Below are positions 53,573 through 62,106 of a stretch of 64,000 nt of DNA, one piece after another. The notes under the pieces were generated by a model. The model saw nothing but the letters and a program-made list of their open reading frames with translations, did no database searches and had not been told where the DNA came from. The DNA comes from an uncultured Cyclobacteriaceae bacterium (GTDB lineage Bacteria; Bacteroidota; Bacteroidia; Cytophagales; Cyclobacteriaceae). Made by a program: the position numbers and the translations under genes. Every line of letters starts with the position of its first letter. Positions within the stretch are counted from its first letter, which is position 1. The stretch covers positions 1 to 64,000 of the forward strand of contig CANLOE010000014.1 of assembly GCA_947492745.1 (NCBI GenBank), given 5' to 3'.

Positions 53573-53695
53573 GCTGTTTCCATTATTGCTGATGTATCGA
53601 GACTTTATGAAATAAGAGTATAGGATGATATCACAACAGATTCCCTCGCATAGGATACATGCTTAGTAGGGAATTGGGAATTGGGTCAAAGTAGT

Positions 53696-53788
53696 ATGGC
53701 AAAGTATGACCCCAAGTCCAAGGACGACTTTATGGTCATCAATACGGCATGGCAGGTGGCGAAGGAACGGGGGTTTTATGTAGGGTAA
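53696..53788 (+). pseudogene. Short gene remnant
   Basis: A 30-codon frame, MAKYDPKSKDDFMVINTAWQ then VAKERGFYVG, has protein-like composition and ends at TAA, but is far too short for a domain. It looks like a terminal fragment of a deleted gene at the edge of the AT-rich island. The family is not recognised. Confidence 0.3.
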
Positions 53789-53936
53789 AGGTTTGTTTTC
53801 ACACCTATATAGACCGATGAAAATCCTTTTTACACGTATTTAAATAGTGCAATTTCACTTTTACTAAATCTGTATTATTAAAAATTGAATAGAGAGTGCG
53901 TTAATTTTATATGACAAGGAACTTTAGCCTAATTAT

Positions 53937-54290
53937 TTACTGGTTACTTTGTTCAAAGAGTTTGATTATCTCTTCTGCCTCACTAATGCAATACGAACAA
54001 GAGTGTTGCTTTACTTCTATCCTGTAATCATAATCTGCTTCCTTTCTTTTTTTGAAAAGCCTTTCGAGGCTCTTACCTGCCTTCTTTTCAGATATGGAAG
54101 AAGAACGTTTCAATGATTCTATCACCTTTCTGTGAACACTCATTTCAACAACTGCGACACCTAGACAATCTCTTATATAACCGAAAGCTCCGTAGTATGC
54201 TCGGTTTATCAATGTTCGGTAATGAGCTTCAGTAGTCCCATTTTGCAATTGCTTTGATAGCTCTACAAATTTCTTTGGGTCAAATGGCAT
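53937..54290 (-). CDS. HEPN-like domain protein
   Basis: This is a 117-residue all-helical protein. The pattern HYRTLINRAYYGAFGYIRDC, followed by HRKVIESLKRS, and RLFKKRKEADYDYRIEV with a final helix around ISEAEEIIKLFEQ, matches small HEPN proteins (Pfam HEPN-type), which are often RNases or nucleotidyltransferase partners in toxin-antitoxin and abortive-infection systems. The canonical catalytic RxxxxxH motif is not obvious, so it may be non-catalytic or a variant. The start is the ATG at 54290, overlapping the upstream stop by 11 bases. It is the last gene of a three-gene overlapping operon in an AT-rich island. Confidence 0.75.
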   Translation of the reverse strand: MPFDPKKFVELSKQLQNGTTEAHYRTLINRAYYGAFGYIRDCLGVAVVEMSVHRKVIESLKRSSSISEKKAGKSLERLFKKRKEADYDYRIEVKQHSCSYCISEAEEIIKLFEQSNQ

Positions 54291-54762
54291 CAACAATATC
54301 TATATTAAGTCTCTCTGCTACTTTGGGAAAGAGGTCAAACATATTATCAAAAAATTCATTCCTAAACTCATTGTAATAATCCCAATTCAATTTACCTCCA
54401 GCATGAATATTGATAAACAACGTCTCCCAGCCTTCATCTTCACTCAATAGATAGAGGCTTAAAGGGGTTTCTGAACCCAACGACTTTTTAAAGTCTCGGC
54501 CTATGCTGGGAAGTACCCGCCTTACGTCCTCATTTGAAATCAAAAAATCTACTTCTAAGCTTGAATGCTCAAATTCAAACCAATCTTGCAACTCCGTCTT
54601 TACTTTCTGTCTTTGTAATTCAACTGAAAATAGAAATCTCGCATCAAAGACGGACATTTCTTGAATTTTATACCCAGTTGAATTGTTAATACCAATTTTT
54701 GCTGGCAAAAATACCGAATCAATTTCTGGTTTACTTGTCGAGGTATTCAGAGTTTCAATCAT
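54280..54762 (-). CDS. Unknown middle protein of the TIGR04255/HEPN operon
   Basis: This is a 160-residue protein from the ATG at 54762, which overlaps the upstream stop as ATGATTGA. An ATG eight codons earlier (54786) is an alternative. No family is recognised. Features: ARFLFSVELQRQKVKTELQD and WETLFINIHAGGKLNWDYYN, a mixed alpha/beta, acidic composition, and no signal or membrane helix. Tight overlaps on both sides (8 and 11 bases) indicate translational coupling, so it is probably a stoichiometric partner of the TIGR04255 and HEPN proteins. Confidence 0.78.
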   Translation of the reverse strand: MIETLNTSTSKPEIDSVFLPAKIGINNSTGYKIQEMSVFDARFLFSVELQRQKVKTELQDWFEFEHSSLEVDFLISNEDVRRVLPSIGRDFKKSLGSETPLSLYLLSEDEGWETLFINIHAGGKLNWDYYNEFRNEFFDNMFDLFPKVAERLNIDIVDAI

Positions 54763-55495
54763 TGTCAAAATTTTGTTTACACTCATTTGTTAAAATTGAC
54801 TCAAATGCAACGTGTAATTGCTGGTGTGCAATTTCAAGCCAATCATCAATACCTTTTGTCTCTATTTCTTTCATCCTAGTATAATAGATTTCAAATAAAG
54901 TGGGGGCATTGTACTTCTCTTCTTTTCTCAAAGTGGAAAGGTTCACGGCTAAAACTTCCTCAGTTTCCTCAACTTCTAAAGTTTGATAATTTAACTGAAT
55001 TGAATTGATGCCATTCTTACGCAGTCCACTTCCAATATTAGGATAAACGTTAAAGTATTTCTTGAAGTTTTCATAAGAGTGCGCCTGAATGTCAATCTTA
55101 TTTATTGTCCTAAGACCTATTCTGGAAATAGTCTTAACATCCATCACCTGCACAAATGCACTAACAGCATCAATAATCATTCCTTTATATGATTCCCAAC
55201 CCTCATACATAGGTAACTTATTAACCGTCAGAAGATTGTTTGTAATTTGGATGATTGACTGACTGTTTTCCGAACTGTACCGAGTAATATTATTATTGCC
55301 TGGGCCTATTTGAATTCCATTTGCAGCAAATGATACTCCAAACCCCCCAGAGGATTGGGAAATAACAGGATATTTTTCTTTTACTTGACTGTAGAACTGT
55401 CCAGGCGTAGCAGGTGTCCAATTATCAGTCCTATAAAACAGCTCAAACACAGCCTCTGTAAGGGGCGGTTTTTTGTACTTCTTAGTTTTCGTCAT
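54755..55495 (-). CDS. TIGR04255-family protein
   Basis: This 246-residue protein matches TIGR04255, a sporadically distributed family of unknown function. The N-terminal signature is KKPPLTEAVFELFYRTDNW, followed by QFYSQVKEKYPVISQSSGG, then beta-rich segments (SIIQITNNLLTVNKLPMY) and YKGMIIDAVSAFVQVMDVKT with ISRIGLRTINKID. The C-terminus (DDWLEIAHQQLHVAFESIL) is the family's terminal helix. Such genes occur in variable chromosomal islands, sometimes beside toxin- or defence-like genes. It is first in the operon. The promoter must lie in the AT-rich 150 bases upstream, where only imperfect TAnnTTTG matches are seen. Confidence 0.85.
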   Translation of the reverse strand: MTKTKKYKKPPLTEAVFELFYRTDNWTPATPGQFYSQVKEKYPVISQSSGGFGVSFAANGIQIGPGNNNITRYSSENSQSIIQITNNLLTVNKLPMYEGWESYKGMIIDAVSAFVQVMDVKTISRIGLRTINKIDIQAHSYENFKKYFNVYPNIGSGLRKNGINSIQLNYQTLEVEETEEVLAVNLSTLRKEEKYNAPTLFEIYYTRMKEIETKGIDDWLEIAHQQLHVAFESILTNECKQNFDND

Positions 55496-55864
55496 TCTAG
55501 TTCAAGGTACAATAATATTTAATGAAATAATTAATAGGCTTATTCAAGCCATCAAAAATTAAGCTGGCCTAGTGCCATTAAAAACGTAAAGAATTAGAAA
55601 GCTGTTATATTATTTGCAATATAATTCCATTCAAAAATAAATCAAAAATGTTTATACCTATACATTACCCAAAATTATCTAATTTTTCGTACACAAAGGA
55701 TACATAATATTTTTAAAATCAATGGCTTGAAAAACGTGCATTTTCCAGAGTAAAATCTTCTATTTTCTGCTTATCATTTTGATTTTTTATTGCCTTATAA
55801 CATTTATGAAAAGGCGATGTATTGACCCTATATTTGAATGGTCAAATCATCAACTTTTTCCATT
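55496..55864. other. Non-coding, very A+T-rich
   Basis: No gene or known repeat. It is the upstream region of the TIGR04255 operon and probably contains its promoter. Confidence 0.4.
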
Positions 55865-56233
55865 TTAACCATGCTCTTGTAGGTGCTTGTCTCTACCATT
55901 GTCGGGTAGGTAAAAATGCACTGTGGCAGTTGGGTCAATGTTGTGCTTTAAGTCCTTTCTATCCATCAAACCCAAATCACGGGATATGATATTGGCATTG
56001 TATATCCCTGTGACTGCTCCTTCAAACTTTTGTACGAAGATGATTTTCTCTACCCTATCAATGATCCCAAAAAAGTCTTTTCTGTCCCTGTAGTTGCTCA
56101 GTGAGGGCGTATTTTGTTTGTAAAATATTCCTTGGGTGCCATTATACTCAAGAAAACGTATTTTGGAAAAATGTTGTCTAGAGACAAAAGGATGACCATT
56201 ACCAAGTTTGATGGATAAGTCATTAGGGTTCAT
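55865..56233 (-). CDS. Hypothetical protein
   Basis: This is a 122-residue protein (MNPNDLSIKLGNGHPFVSRQ...). It is charged, with predicted mixed strands and helices (IIDRVEKIIFVQKFEGAVTG) and no signal or membrane segment. It lies between tmRNA and the TIGR04255 operon on the same strand. I do not recognise it. It could be part of the accessory island or the remnant of a longer gene. A tmRNA terminator lies immediately upstream, so it needs its own promoter. Confidence 0.5.
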   Translation of the reverse strand: MNPNDLSIKLGNGHPFVSRQHFSKIRFLEYNGTQGIFYKQNTPSLSNYRDRKDFFGIIDRVEKIIFVQKFEGAVTGIYNANIISRDLGLMDRKDLKHNIDPTATVHFYLPDNGRDKHLQEHG

Positions 56234-56307
56234 GCCTCGATAATTCTCGGAATTTTCATGTATCCGATTGGTCCCAAATCAATTGCGCTTAGGTTAAATG
56301 ACGAGGC

Positions 56308-56350
56308 AACTAAAAAAAAATAACTCACTGATTTTTAGTGAGTTATTTTT
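56308..56350 (-). terminator. Intrinsic terminator of ssrA
   Basis: The 9-bp stem TAACTCACT / AGTGAGTTA (56321-56329 with 56337-56345) is followed on the minus strand by a run of nine T. It starts eight bases beyond the mature tmRNA 3' end. Confidence 0.93.
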
Positions 56351-56357
56351 GTTTTCG

Positions 56358-56755
56358 TGGAGCCGGAGAGATTCGAACTCTCGTCCAGTGAAGGCAACCT
56401 ACGTGTCTTCTACATGCTTAGTCGATCATTGGTTTTCGAATCCGATCAGGGGAAAGACACCCGAACCGAACCTTAGTTGCAGTCGATTTCGCCAAGGCAT
56501 CACAACCCTACCCTGACTAGTCCTGCATTCGACACCGCTGAGCCCCAACCCACAGAACAGAGGTCAGGAGCGATGATGGCCGGGGAACGTTTCGCTCAAC
56601 CCTAAGCTTAATCTAACATTCCGTCAGATTAGGCAGCCATAGCGTAAGAATTATCTTCGCTAATTATAGTGTGGAACTATCTTTCAAGGCTCTCACTCCA
56701 TGAGCCTGCATGCTTACCCACGTGACCACACATCCTGTCAAAACCGGTCGGCCCC
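56358..56755 (-). ncRNA. ssrA: Transfer-messenger RNA (tmRNA)
   Basis: It rescues stalled ribosomes, acting as tRNA-Ala and as a short mRNA. On the minus strand the 5' end GGGGCCGACCGGTTTTGACA and the 3' end GAGTTCGAATCTCTCCGGCTCC pair in a 7-bp acceptor stem with the conserved T-arm. CCA is not encoded (the genome reads ACGA), so it must be added. The tag frame reads SEDNSYAMAA then a TAA (about 56629-56661); the exact resume codon is uncertain. The length is about 398 nt. A -7-like TACCTTTG lies 25-32 bases upstream, and the terminator follows directly. An apparent plus-strand frame (56298-56516) across this region is an antisense shadow. Confidence 0.96.
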
Positions 56756-56779
56756 GTGCATTTCTCCAAAGAGAATCAA

Positions 56780-56787
56780 CAAAGGTA
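56780..56787 (-). promoter_or_regulatory. -7 box TACCTTTG of ssrA
   Basis: It is a match to TAnnTTTG on the minus strand, 25 bases before the mature 5' end. This fits a short precursor trimmed by RNase P. Confidence 0.5.
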
Positions 56788-57018
56788 TAGCTTATCTTCA
56801 TATAATAAAACTGAAACAAAAAATACACCTAAAATAATTTCACTTTTTATAACAACGGGCTTTATAGTACAATGCGAACCTTACTTACAGTCAAGCACTA
56901 AGACAATTGAGAACTATACTGTCACATCTTTCTTCCTCAAATTACTATCATACTATAAATGAGATAATAGAGTCTCTAATTCAACAATAAATAGTTTAAA
57001 ACTCAAAACAATCTACAC

Positions 57019-57234
57019 ATGAAAAACAAGAAATTAGCTTTGGATAAGCTGAAGGTCAATAGTTTCAATACTTCTATGGAGAACCTTAATGGCGGTATGA
57101 AAGCTATAGAATTAACGGGATTTTATATTATTTGTGTCTATTCGGACCCGGAATTATGTCCTACAGGGCAAACTTGCCCGGAATGTGCCTACACGGTAGT
57201 GCAGGCAGAATGTCAAGACCCTTTTTCTCGTTGA
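57019..57234 (+). CDS. RiPP-like precursor peptide with GG leader
   Basis: This is a 71-residue peptide. The leader KNKKLALDKLKVNSFNTSME-NLNGG matches the Bacteroidota natural-product precursor leaders (TIGR04149 type; K-L-x-L-x-K...M-x-x-L-x-G-G) processed by C39 peptidase/ABC exporters. The core after GG (MKAIELTGFYIICVYSDPEL...) has five cysteines, in IICVY, ELCP, TCPEC (two) and AECQ, and several Ser/Thr, suitable for lanthionine or disulfide formation. No modification enzyme, protease or exporter gene lies within the window, so it is an orphan precursor that may be processed in trans. The start is a good ATG. Confidence 0.8.
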   Translation: MKNKKLALDKLKVNSFNTSMENLNGGMKAIELTGFYIICVYSDPELCPTGQTCPECAYTVVQAECQDPFSR

Positions 57235-57504
57235 CCCGGAAGTGTTGATTTATTCCGGTAACAATGATCGTAAAAGTTCTGTAGCGTTCTGAAGTGAAAT
57301 TTTCCGGGTTTTGAAGCTTTGCTCAAGAATTCGCTATGGGTTCAATATACTTGCGACGCTATGGGTGGTCTGATATACCCAAAGGAAATTTTGGATGTAT
57401 TTACTGCGCTGAGGAGAAATTTTTCGTAAGTCTAAAAATAGAGGTGAAATAAGTTTTAGGTCAAAATCGGCGGTCATTTCATCCTTTATTTTTAACTTGC
57501 GGCG

Positions 57505-59189
57505 ATGGAACAGTTTGTGGTATCAGCAAGAAAGTACAGACCGCTGGGTTTTGCGGAAGTAGTTGGTCAAGAACACATTACGACTACACTGAAAAACGCA
57601 ATCGATAACAATCATTTGGCGCAAGCCTTATTGTTTTGCGGCCCAAGGGGGGTCGGTAAGACTACTTGTGCCCGTATCCTGGCCCGAATGGTCAACGGTT
57701 TTGATGAAAGCAGTTCATCCAACAATCTGAACATCTACGAGTTGGATGCTGCTTCCAATAACTCGGTAGATGATATCCGTAACCTCATCGATCAGGTGCG
57801 GTACCCCCCACAGCAGGGAAACTATAAAGTGTACATCATCGATGAGGTGCACATGTTATCCAATGCGGCTTTTAATGCCTTTCTAAAAACGCTGGAAGAG
57901 CCTCCGGAGTATGCTATTTTTATCTTGGCGACCACTGAGAAGCATAAAGTAATTCCTACGATTTTATCGCGATGCCAGATTTTCGATTTTAATCGGATAC
58001 AGGTGAGTGATATCACTTATCATCTGAAAAAAATAGCGGAGAAAGAAGATATAGCCGCTGAAGATGAAGCATTGCACCTTATCGCCCAAAAGGCAGATGG
58101 GGCTTTGCGCGATGCACTATCGATTTTTGACCTTATCGTCACCTTTTCTTCGGGCAATACCATCACCTATAAAACCACTATCGATAATCTGCATATTCTG
58201 GATTATGACTACTACTTTCAGGTAACTGAGCAATTAGTAGGGGAGGATTTATCCGGGGCACTGCTGACCTTTGATGAAATATTGAAAAAAGGCTTTGATG
58301 GGCATAACTTTGTCACAGGGCTATGCGAACACTTCAGAAACCTATTAGTGTGCAAAGACAATGCTACCATACAGCTTCTGGAAGTATCGGAGACCGTTAA
58401 GGAAAAATACAGGACACAGGCCAATGCAGTTCCTATCTCCTACCTTCTGAGCGCCCTTAACCTGGGTAGTCAGTGTGATATATCCTACAAAGGGAGTAAG
58501 AACCAACGCTTGCATGTGGAACTGGTATTGATGAAAATGGCGCATCTCAAGTCTGCTATTCAGCTTGCGGGACAGACGACCCCTTCGACAGAAGGGGTAA
58601 AAAAAAAAGTGAGCTGAATGAGAAAAAAGATAAGCCTGGACCCGCTACAACTACTTTAAGGGGGGCTGATAGCGTCAAAAAAAACAATATACTCAAACAG
58701 GATAAACTGAGTAAGACCATCCGACTGCCGAATGAGGGCGATTTACTGAAAAATATCGAATCCAGAAATAAAGAAGGTAAAAACCCGAAGGAAGAGCAGG
58801 AAAGTACTATTGTTACCGGAGATGATGATTTTAGTTTTGAACAACTGAAGCAACATTGGAAAGACTTCTCCCAACAACTAAAAAGAGAAAACAGAGAGGC
58901 TGCCTATGGCGTACTGAACCAAGACATCCGCTTGGAAGAAGGTAATAGGGTGGTACTTATGCTATCTAATCCATTAGAAGAAGATATTCTGGATAAGTTC
59001 AAGCCTGAACTGATGGTATATCTAAAGGAAAAGCTAAACAATGGTCGCCTTCGACTCGCTGTAGAATTTGGTAAGGTCAGTACCGTTAAAAAGATATATA
59101 CGAACAAAGAAAAGCTCAATTATTTGATAGGAAAAGCCCCCTTATTGGGCAAGTTAAGGAACCGACTGGGACTTGACGCGGATTTTTAG
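57505..59189 (+). CDS. dnaX: DNA polymerase III gamma/tau subunit with slippage site
   Basis: The zero frame (57505-58617, 370 residues) is the AAA+ clamp-loader ATPase. Walker A is FCGPRGVGKTTCARIL, Walker B is YKVYIIDEVHMLSNAAF, and the sensor/SRC motif is TTEKHKVIPTILSRCQIFDF. The cysteine zinc module present in many DnaX proteins is missing, as in other Bacteroidota. The frame ends at TGA (58615-58617), six bases after an A10 run (58599-58608). A hairpin ACCCCTTC / GAAGGGGT (58579-58586 with 58591-58598) sits directly upstream. In the -1 frame, translation continues from SELNEKKDKPGPATT to a TAG at 59187-59189 (GLDADF), including a charged linker and a conserved C-terminal domain (EQLKQHWKDFSQQL). 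The slipped product is 561 residues, the usual tau length. The short and long forms correspond to gamma and tau. Confidence 0.92.
58579..58608 (+). promoter_or_regulatory. Frameshift/slippage signal in dnaX: hairpin plus A10
   Basis: A perfect 8-bp stem with a GACA loop is followed immediately by ten A. Zero-frame Lys codons AAA-AAA-AAA allow -1 re-pairing, and the homopolymer also permits RNA polymerase slippage. E. coli and Thermus dnaX use these two mechanisms respectively. A sequencing error in the homopolymer is the main alternative. Confidence 0.75.
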
Positions 59190-59204
59190 GTTATCGTCGG
59201 AAAA

Positions 59205-59615
59205 TCAAATGCTGGCCAGCTTGATTTCGCTGAGTGCATGTTCAGTTAATGGCTTTGTGATAAATTTGATTACGTAGTTGTTATTGACGATTTTGTCTAT
59301 ATCTCTTTTGTTATCAGAGCTGGATAAGATGATGACCTTACATTTATCCTTCAAATTATCGTTGAACTTCTCGAACTCATATAAGAATACGAATCCATCT
59401 ACGATAGGCATATTAATATCCAAAAAAATCAAATTAGGGACCTTGTTTACGTCATTTTCATTCTCGCGCAAATAATCAAGTGCTTTCTTGCCTGAATTTT
59501 TAACTTCCACTTCATTGGCGAACTTGGTAATCTCAATTATTCTTTTGCTAATAAAGTTGTCCGTGTCATTGTCATCCACTAACATCACGAGATTTATAGC
59601 CTTGGAGTCGGTCAT
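59205..59615 (-). CDS. Single-domain response regulator (CheY-like)
   Basis: This is a 136-residue receiver domain alone. The acidic pair Asp14-Asp15 lies in VMLVDDNDTDNFISK, the phospho-Asp66 in LIFLDINMPIVDGFVFL, the Ser/Thr in VIILSSSDNKRD and the conserved Lys in IKFITKPL. The pattern DDN(D/E)xDNFI is typical of Bacteroidota stand-alone receivers, which relay phosphate or bind partner proteins. No kinase lies beside it. It converges with dnaX, with 15 bases between the stops. Confidence 0.94.
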   Translation of the reverse strand: MTDSKAINLVMLVDDNDTDNFISKRIIEITKFANEVEVKNSGKKALDYLRENENDVNKVPNLIFLDINMPIVDGFVFLYEFEKFNDNLKDKCKVIILSSSDNKRDIDKIVNNNYVIKFITKPLTEHALSEIKLASI

Positions 59616-59862
59616 TCTTATATAACTTTATTAAAATACTGGAATAGATACTGTCCAAATACAGGTACATTCTGCGGACTATATTGCTACCATACTATAA
59701 CAGATCGATAGTTTAAAAATAATGTTAATATGCTTTTATCTACTCAACTTACGTAGTATCAAAGTTATTATTTTTTCAATAAATAAAAATAGTCCTTCAC
59801 AATATAAGCACGAATATAATAAAAGCTATTGTTTTGAGCTTTTATTAATTTCAATATAACGA
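59616..59862. other. Non-coding, A+T-rich
   Basis: This is the upstream region of the receiver gene. No repeat or RNA is recognised. Confidence 0.35.
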
Positions 59863-62004
59863 TTAATCCGTAGCAGAGGACTGCTTTTTGATTTTGAGTT
59901 TTTCTCCAAGACTTAAATCAAAGGAAGACTTTCGATTCCATGCCATTAGGTCTTTTATACTGACACCATAACTTCTGGCGATGTTGTACATGGTTTCTCC
60001 CGGTTTTACTTCGTGTAGTGTGTAAGCTTGAGGTTCTTCCATGACAGTACTCTCTTTTTCCGTCGATGTTATCTCCTCGGTTTCAGTAGTCAGTGTAGCC
60101 ATCGGTGCTTTCACCTTAAGCTCTTGACCTATGCTCAACCCATCCTGTACTCTGATGTTGTTCCACTCGACGAGCTCCATCACACCTACGTTGTATCGTT
60201 TGCCCAGGCTATACAATGTCTCTCCTTGTGTTACTGTATGGATGGTTTCATTGCTCCCTTTATCCACTTTATCGGTAGGTGTGGGTGTTTCTTTTTTCAA
60301 GGAGTTAGAGGTCCGGTCCCTATCCGTATTTTCCGGTTTTTTTGTAGGGGGGCTTACCGCTACAATGACGGTCTCTTGCATTTTCTCTGATTCGATACTA
60401 GGCTCTACACGTACCGTTACACTATCTATTGTTGGCTCTATAGGTGGTTTTGATCGATCCTTATGCTCAATGTCCGTTTTCGTGATACTGTCTGTTCGTA
60501 TAGGGGAGGTAGTGACCACAGGAGTCTCTTTCTTTTTGATGAGGGCCTTTTTCTGAACTGTGACGATGGTCTTTTTGGGGGCTTTTGATGTCGATGGCTG
60601 TTTTTTGGGGATAGGCTTCGGATTATCGCTTTTCTTCTGGGTTATCTGCGTTTTCTTTATGTTTTGTGCCTTTTCCTTGTCTGTGGAATTGGTATTGACC
60701 TTTCTGTACTCTATGGGTACGCTGGCGGGCCTCAGGAAGCGGAGCCATAATACACGACCGGGCTTTAGTGCACTTTTTGCTTTTATACGGTTCTTGTCCA
60801 TCAGTTTCTTTAGCCGTATGCCGTATTTTTGAGATATGCTCCACAAGCTCTCTCCCTGCCTGACCGTATGAAAGTGCGTTCTTGCTTTAGAACGCTTGCG
60901 GCTGAGGTAGTAAGCTTTTCCCTGTATGGCGTGATGACTGATGTCGATATCATTGTAGGCCAGAAATTTGCTCAATAGTAAATCTCCCTTTTTAGCAAGT
61001 TCAGCTACATCGTCATCGCTTCTTGGTACTATCGCGGGCAGTCCATTGGCACGGATGAAGGACGGTTCTTCGGCATTGCGCATTTTTTTGATGACGGGAT
61101 ATTTTTCACTTTCCTTATCATCGTATTGAACGGGCTTTTCGATTACTTTGGCAAGGGGTGAGGTTTGCTGTTCTGAAAATTGTTGTAGCTCTATTCCTGA
61201 ACCTGGGATGATGACACTATACGTCCTATCGGTAGGTACTCTGCCTCTTTTCAGCCACTTATTATAGGTCATCAGTCGATCTTCTTCCACTCCGGTTTCT
61301 TTGGCGATTTCCTTCAGGGTCTTGTTGCCTCCTCGGGTATACTCAGCGATTTCTATCTTTGGGACAGATTTGCCTACCGCATCTTGAAAAGCAATTTTGT
61401 GGGCCAGGTATTTTTTGACATACCAGTAAGTCTTCTTGTTGATATCCATTGATTTGACCCCATTGTACTTGTCACCTTCAGAGCGCATAACGCCTCCTGC
61501 CCCCATCTGATAGGCTTGCAGTGCTTTTAGCCAGTTGTTGAAATAGAAGTTGTTCTTTTTGAAGTATCGGGCAGCACCACGACTGGAAGCGACGATATTC
61601 TTTCTCTCGTCTACTTGTGCATCTACGCGCATTCCCATTTCATGAGCCGTAAAGTCCTTGAACTGCCAGAAACCTACAGCTTTAGAAGAGGAGACCGCAT
61701 CGGATATCAGGGCGCTCTCTTGCAGAACGAGGTACTTGATGTCATCGGGGACATTCTCTTCTTTGAATATCCGCTCAATGGTAGGGAAGTAGGTATTTGC
61801 TCGCTCGACCTTGATATTGAAGTACTTTGGATAGCGGGTCAACTTGTCCACATCGGCTTGTATTTCCTTTCGGACAGCTTCGGATAACTTGAGCTGAATA
61901 CCGACCGCTTCCATTTTTGAGGGTACTTTAGGAGACTGGGCGTAGACTGGGCGGTACACTGGGCCCATAAAAAACAGTACAATGATAATAATGCCTTTTT
62001 TCAT
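59863..62004 (-). CDS. MltD-like lytic transglycosylase with LysM domains
   Basis: This 713-residue periplasmic protein has a signal (MKKGIIIIVLFFMGPVYRPV) and a GH23 lytic transglycosylase domain (residues about 50-220). The catalytic Glu lies in KYLVLQESALISDAVSSS, followed by AVGFWQFKDFTAHEMGM and LKALQAYQMGAGGVMR. A degenerate LysM-like piece (TLKEIAKETGVEEDRLMTYN) follows, then three clear LysM domains: VRQGESLWSISQKYGIRLKK, VTQGETLYSLGKRYNVGVME and VKPGETMYNIARSYGVSIKD. A long Pro/Lys/Thr-rich linker (residues 430-580) separates the first clear LysM from the last two. It cleaves peptidoglycan glycan strands during wall turnover. The length and layout match Bacteroidota MltD proteins. 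Confidence 0.93.
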   Translation of the reverse strand: MKKGIIIIVLFFMGPVYRPVYAQSPKVPSKMEAVGIQLKLSEAVRKEIQADVDKLTRYPKYFNIKVERANTYFPTIERIFKEENVPDDIKYLVLQESALISDAVSSSKAVGFWQFKDFTAHEMGMRVDAQVDERKNIVASSRGAARYFKKNNFYFNNWLKALQAYQMGAGGVMRSEGDKYNGVKSMDINKKTYWYVKKYLAHKIAFQDAVGKSVPKIEIAEYTRGGNKTLKEIAKETGVEEDRLMTYNKWLKRGRVPTDRTYSVIIPGSGIELQQFSEQQTSPLAKVIEKPVQYDDKESEKYPVIKKMRNAEEPSFIRANGLPAIVPRSDDDVAELAKKGDLLLSKFLAYNDIDISHHAIQGKAYYLSRKRSKARTHFHTVRQGESLWSISQKYGIRLKKLMDKNRIKAKSALKPGRVLWLRFLRPASVPIEYRKVNTNSTDKEKAQNIKKTQITQKKSDNPKPIPKKQPSTSKAPKKTIVTVQKKALIKKKETPVVTTSPIRTDSITKTDIEHKDRSKPPIEPTIDSVTVRVEPSIESEKMQETVIVAVSPPTKKPENTDRDRTSNSLKKETPTPTDKVDKGSNETIHTVTQGETLYSLGKRYNVGVMELVEWNNIRVQDGLSIGQELKVKAPMATLTTETEEITSTEKESTVMEEPQAYTLHEVKPGETMYNIARSYGVSIKDLMAWNRKSSFDLSLGEKLKIKKQSSATD

Positions 62005-62106
62005 ATGTTTTCGGAGTCATTAAAGGAACATATATGCCTACCTCTACGATTGGCGTCATTCGTAGGCGAAGACCAGCGCTCATGGCATATACCCTTTATC
62101 TATTCT

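Noticed and set aside
56298-56516. A 72-codon plus-strand frame
   Set aside because: It runs across the tmRNA and its terminator on the opposite strand and reflects RNA structure, not coding.
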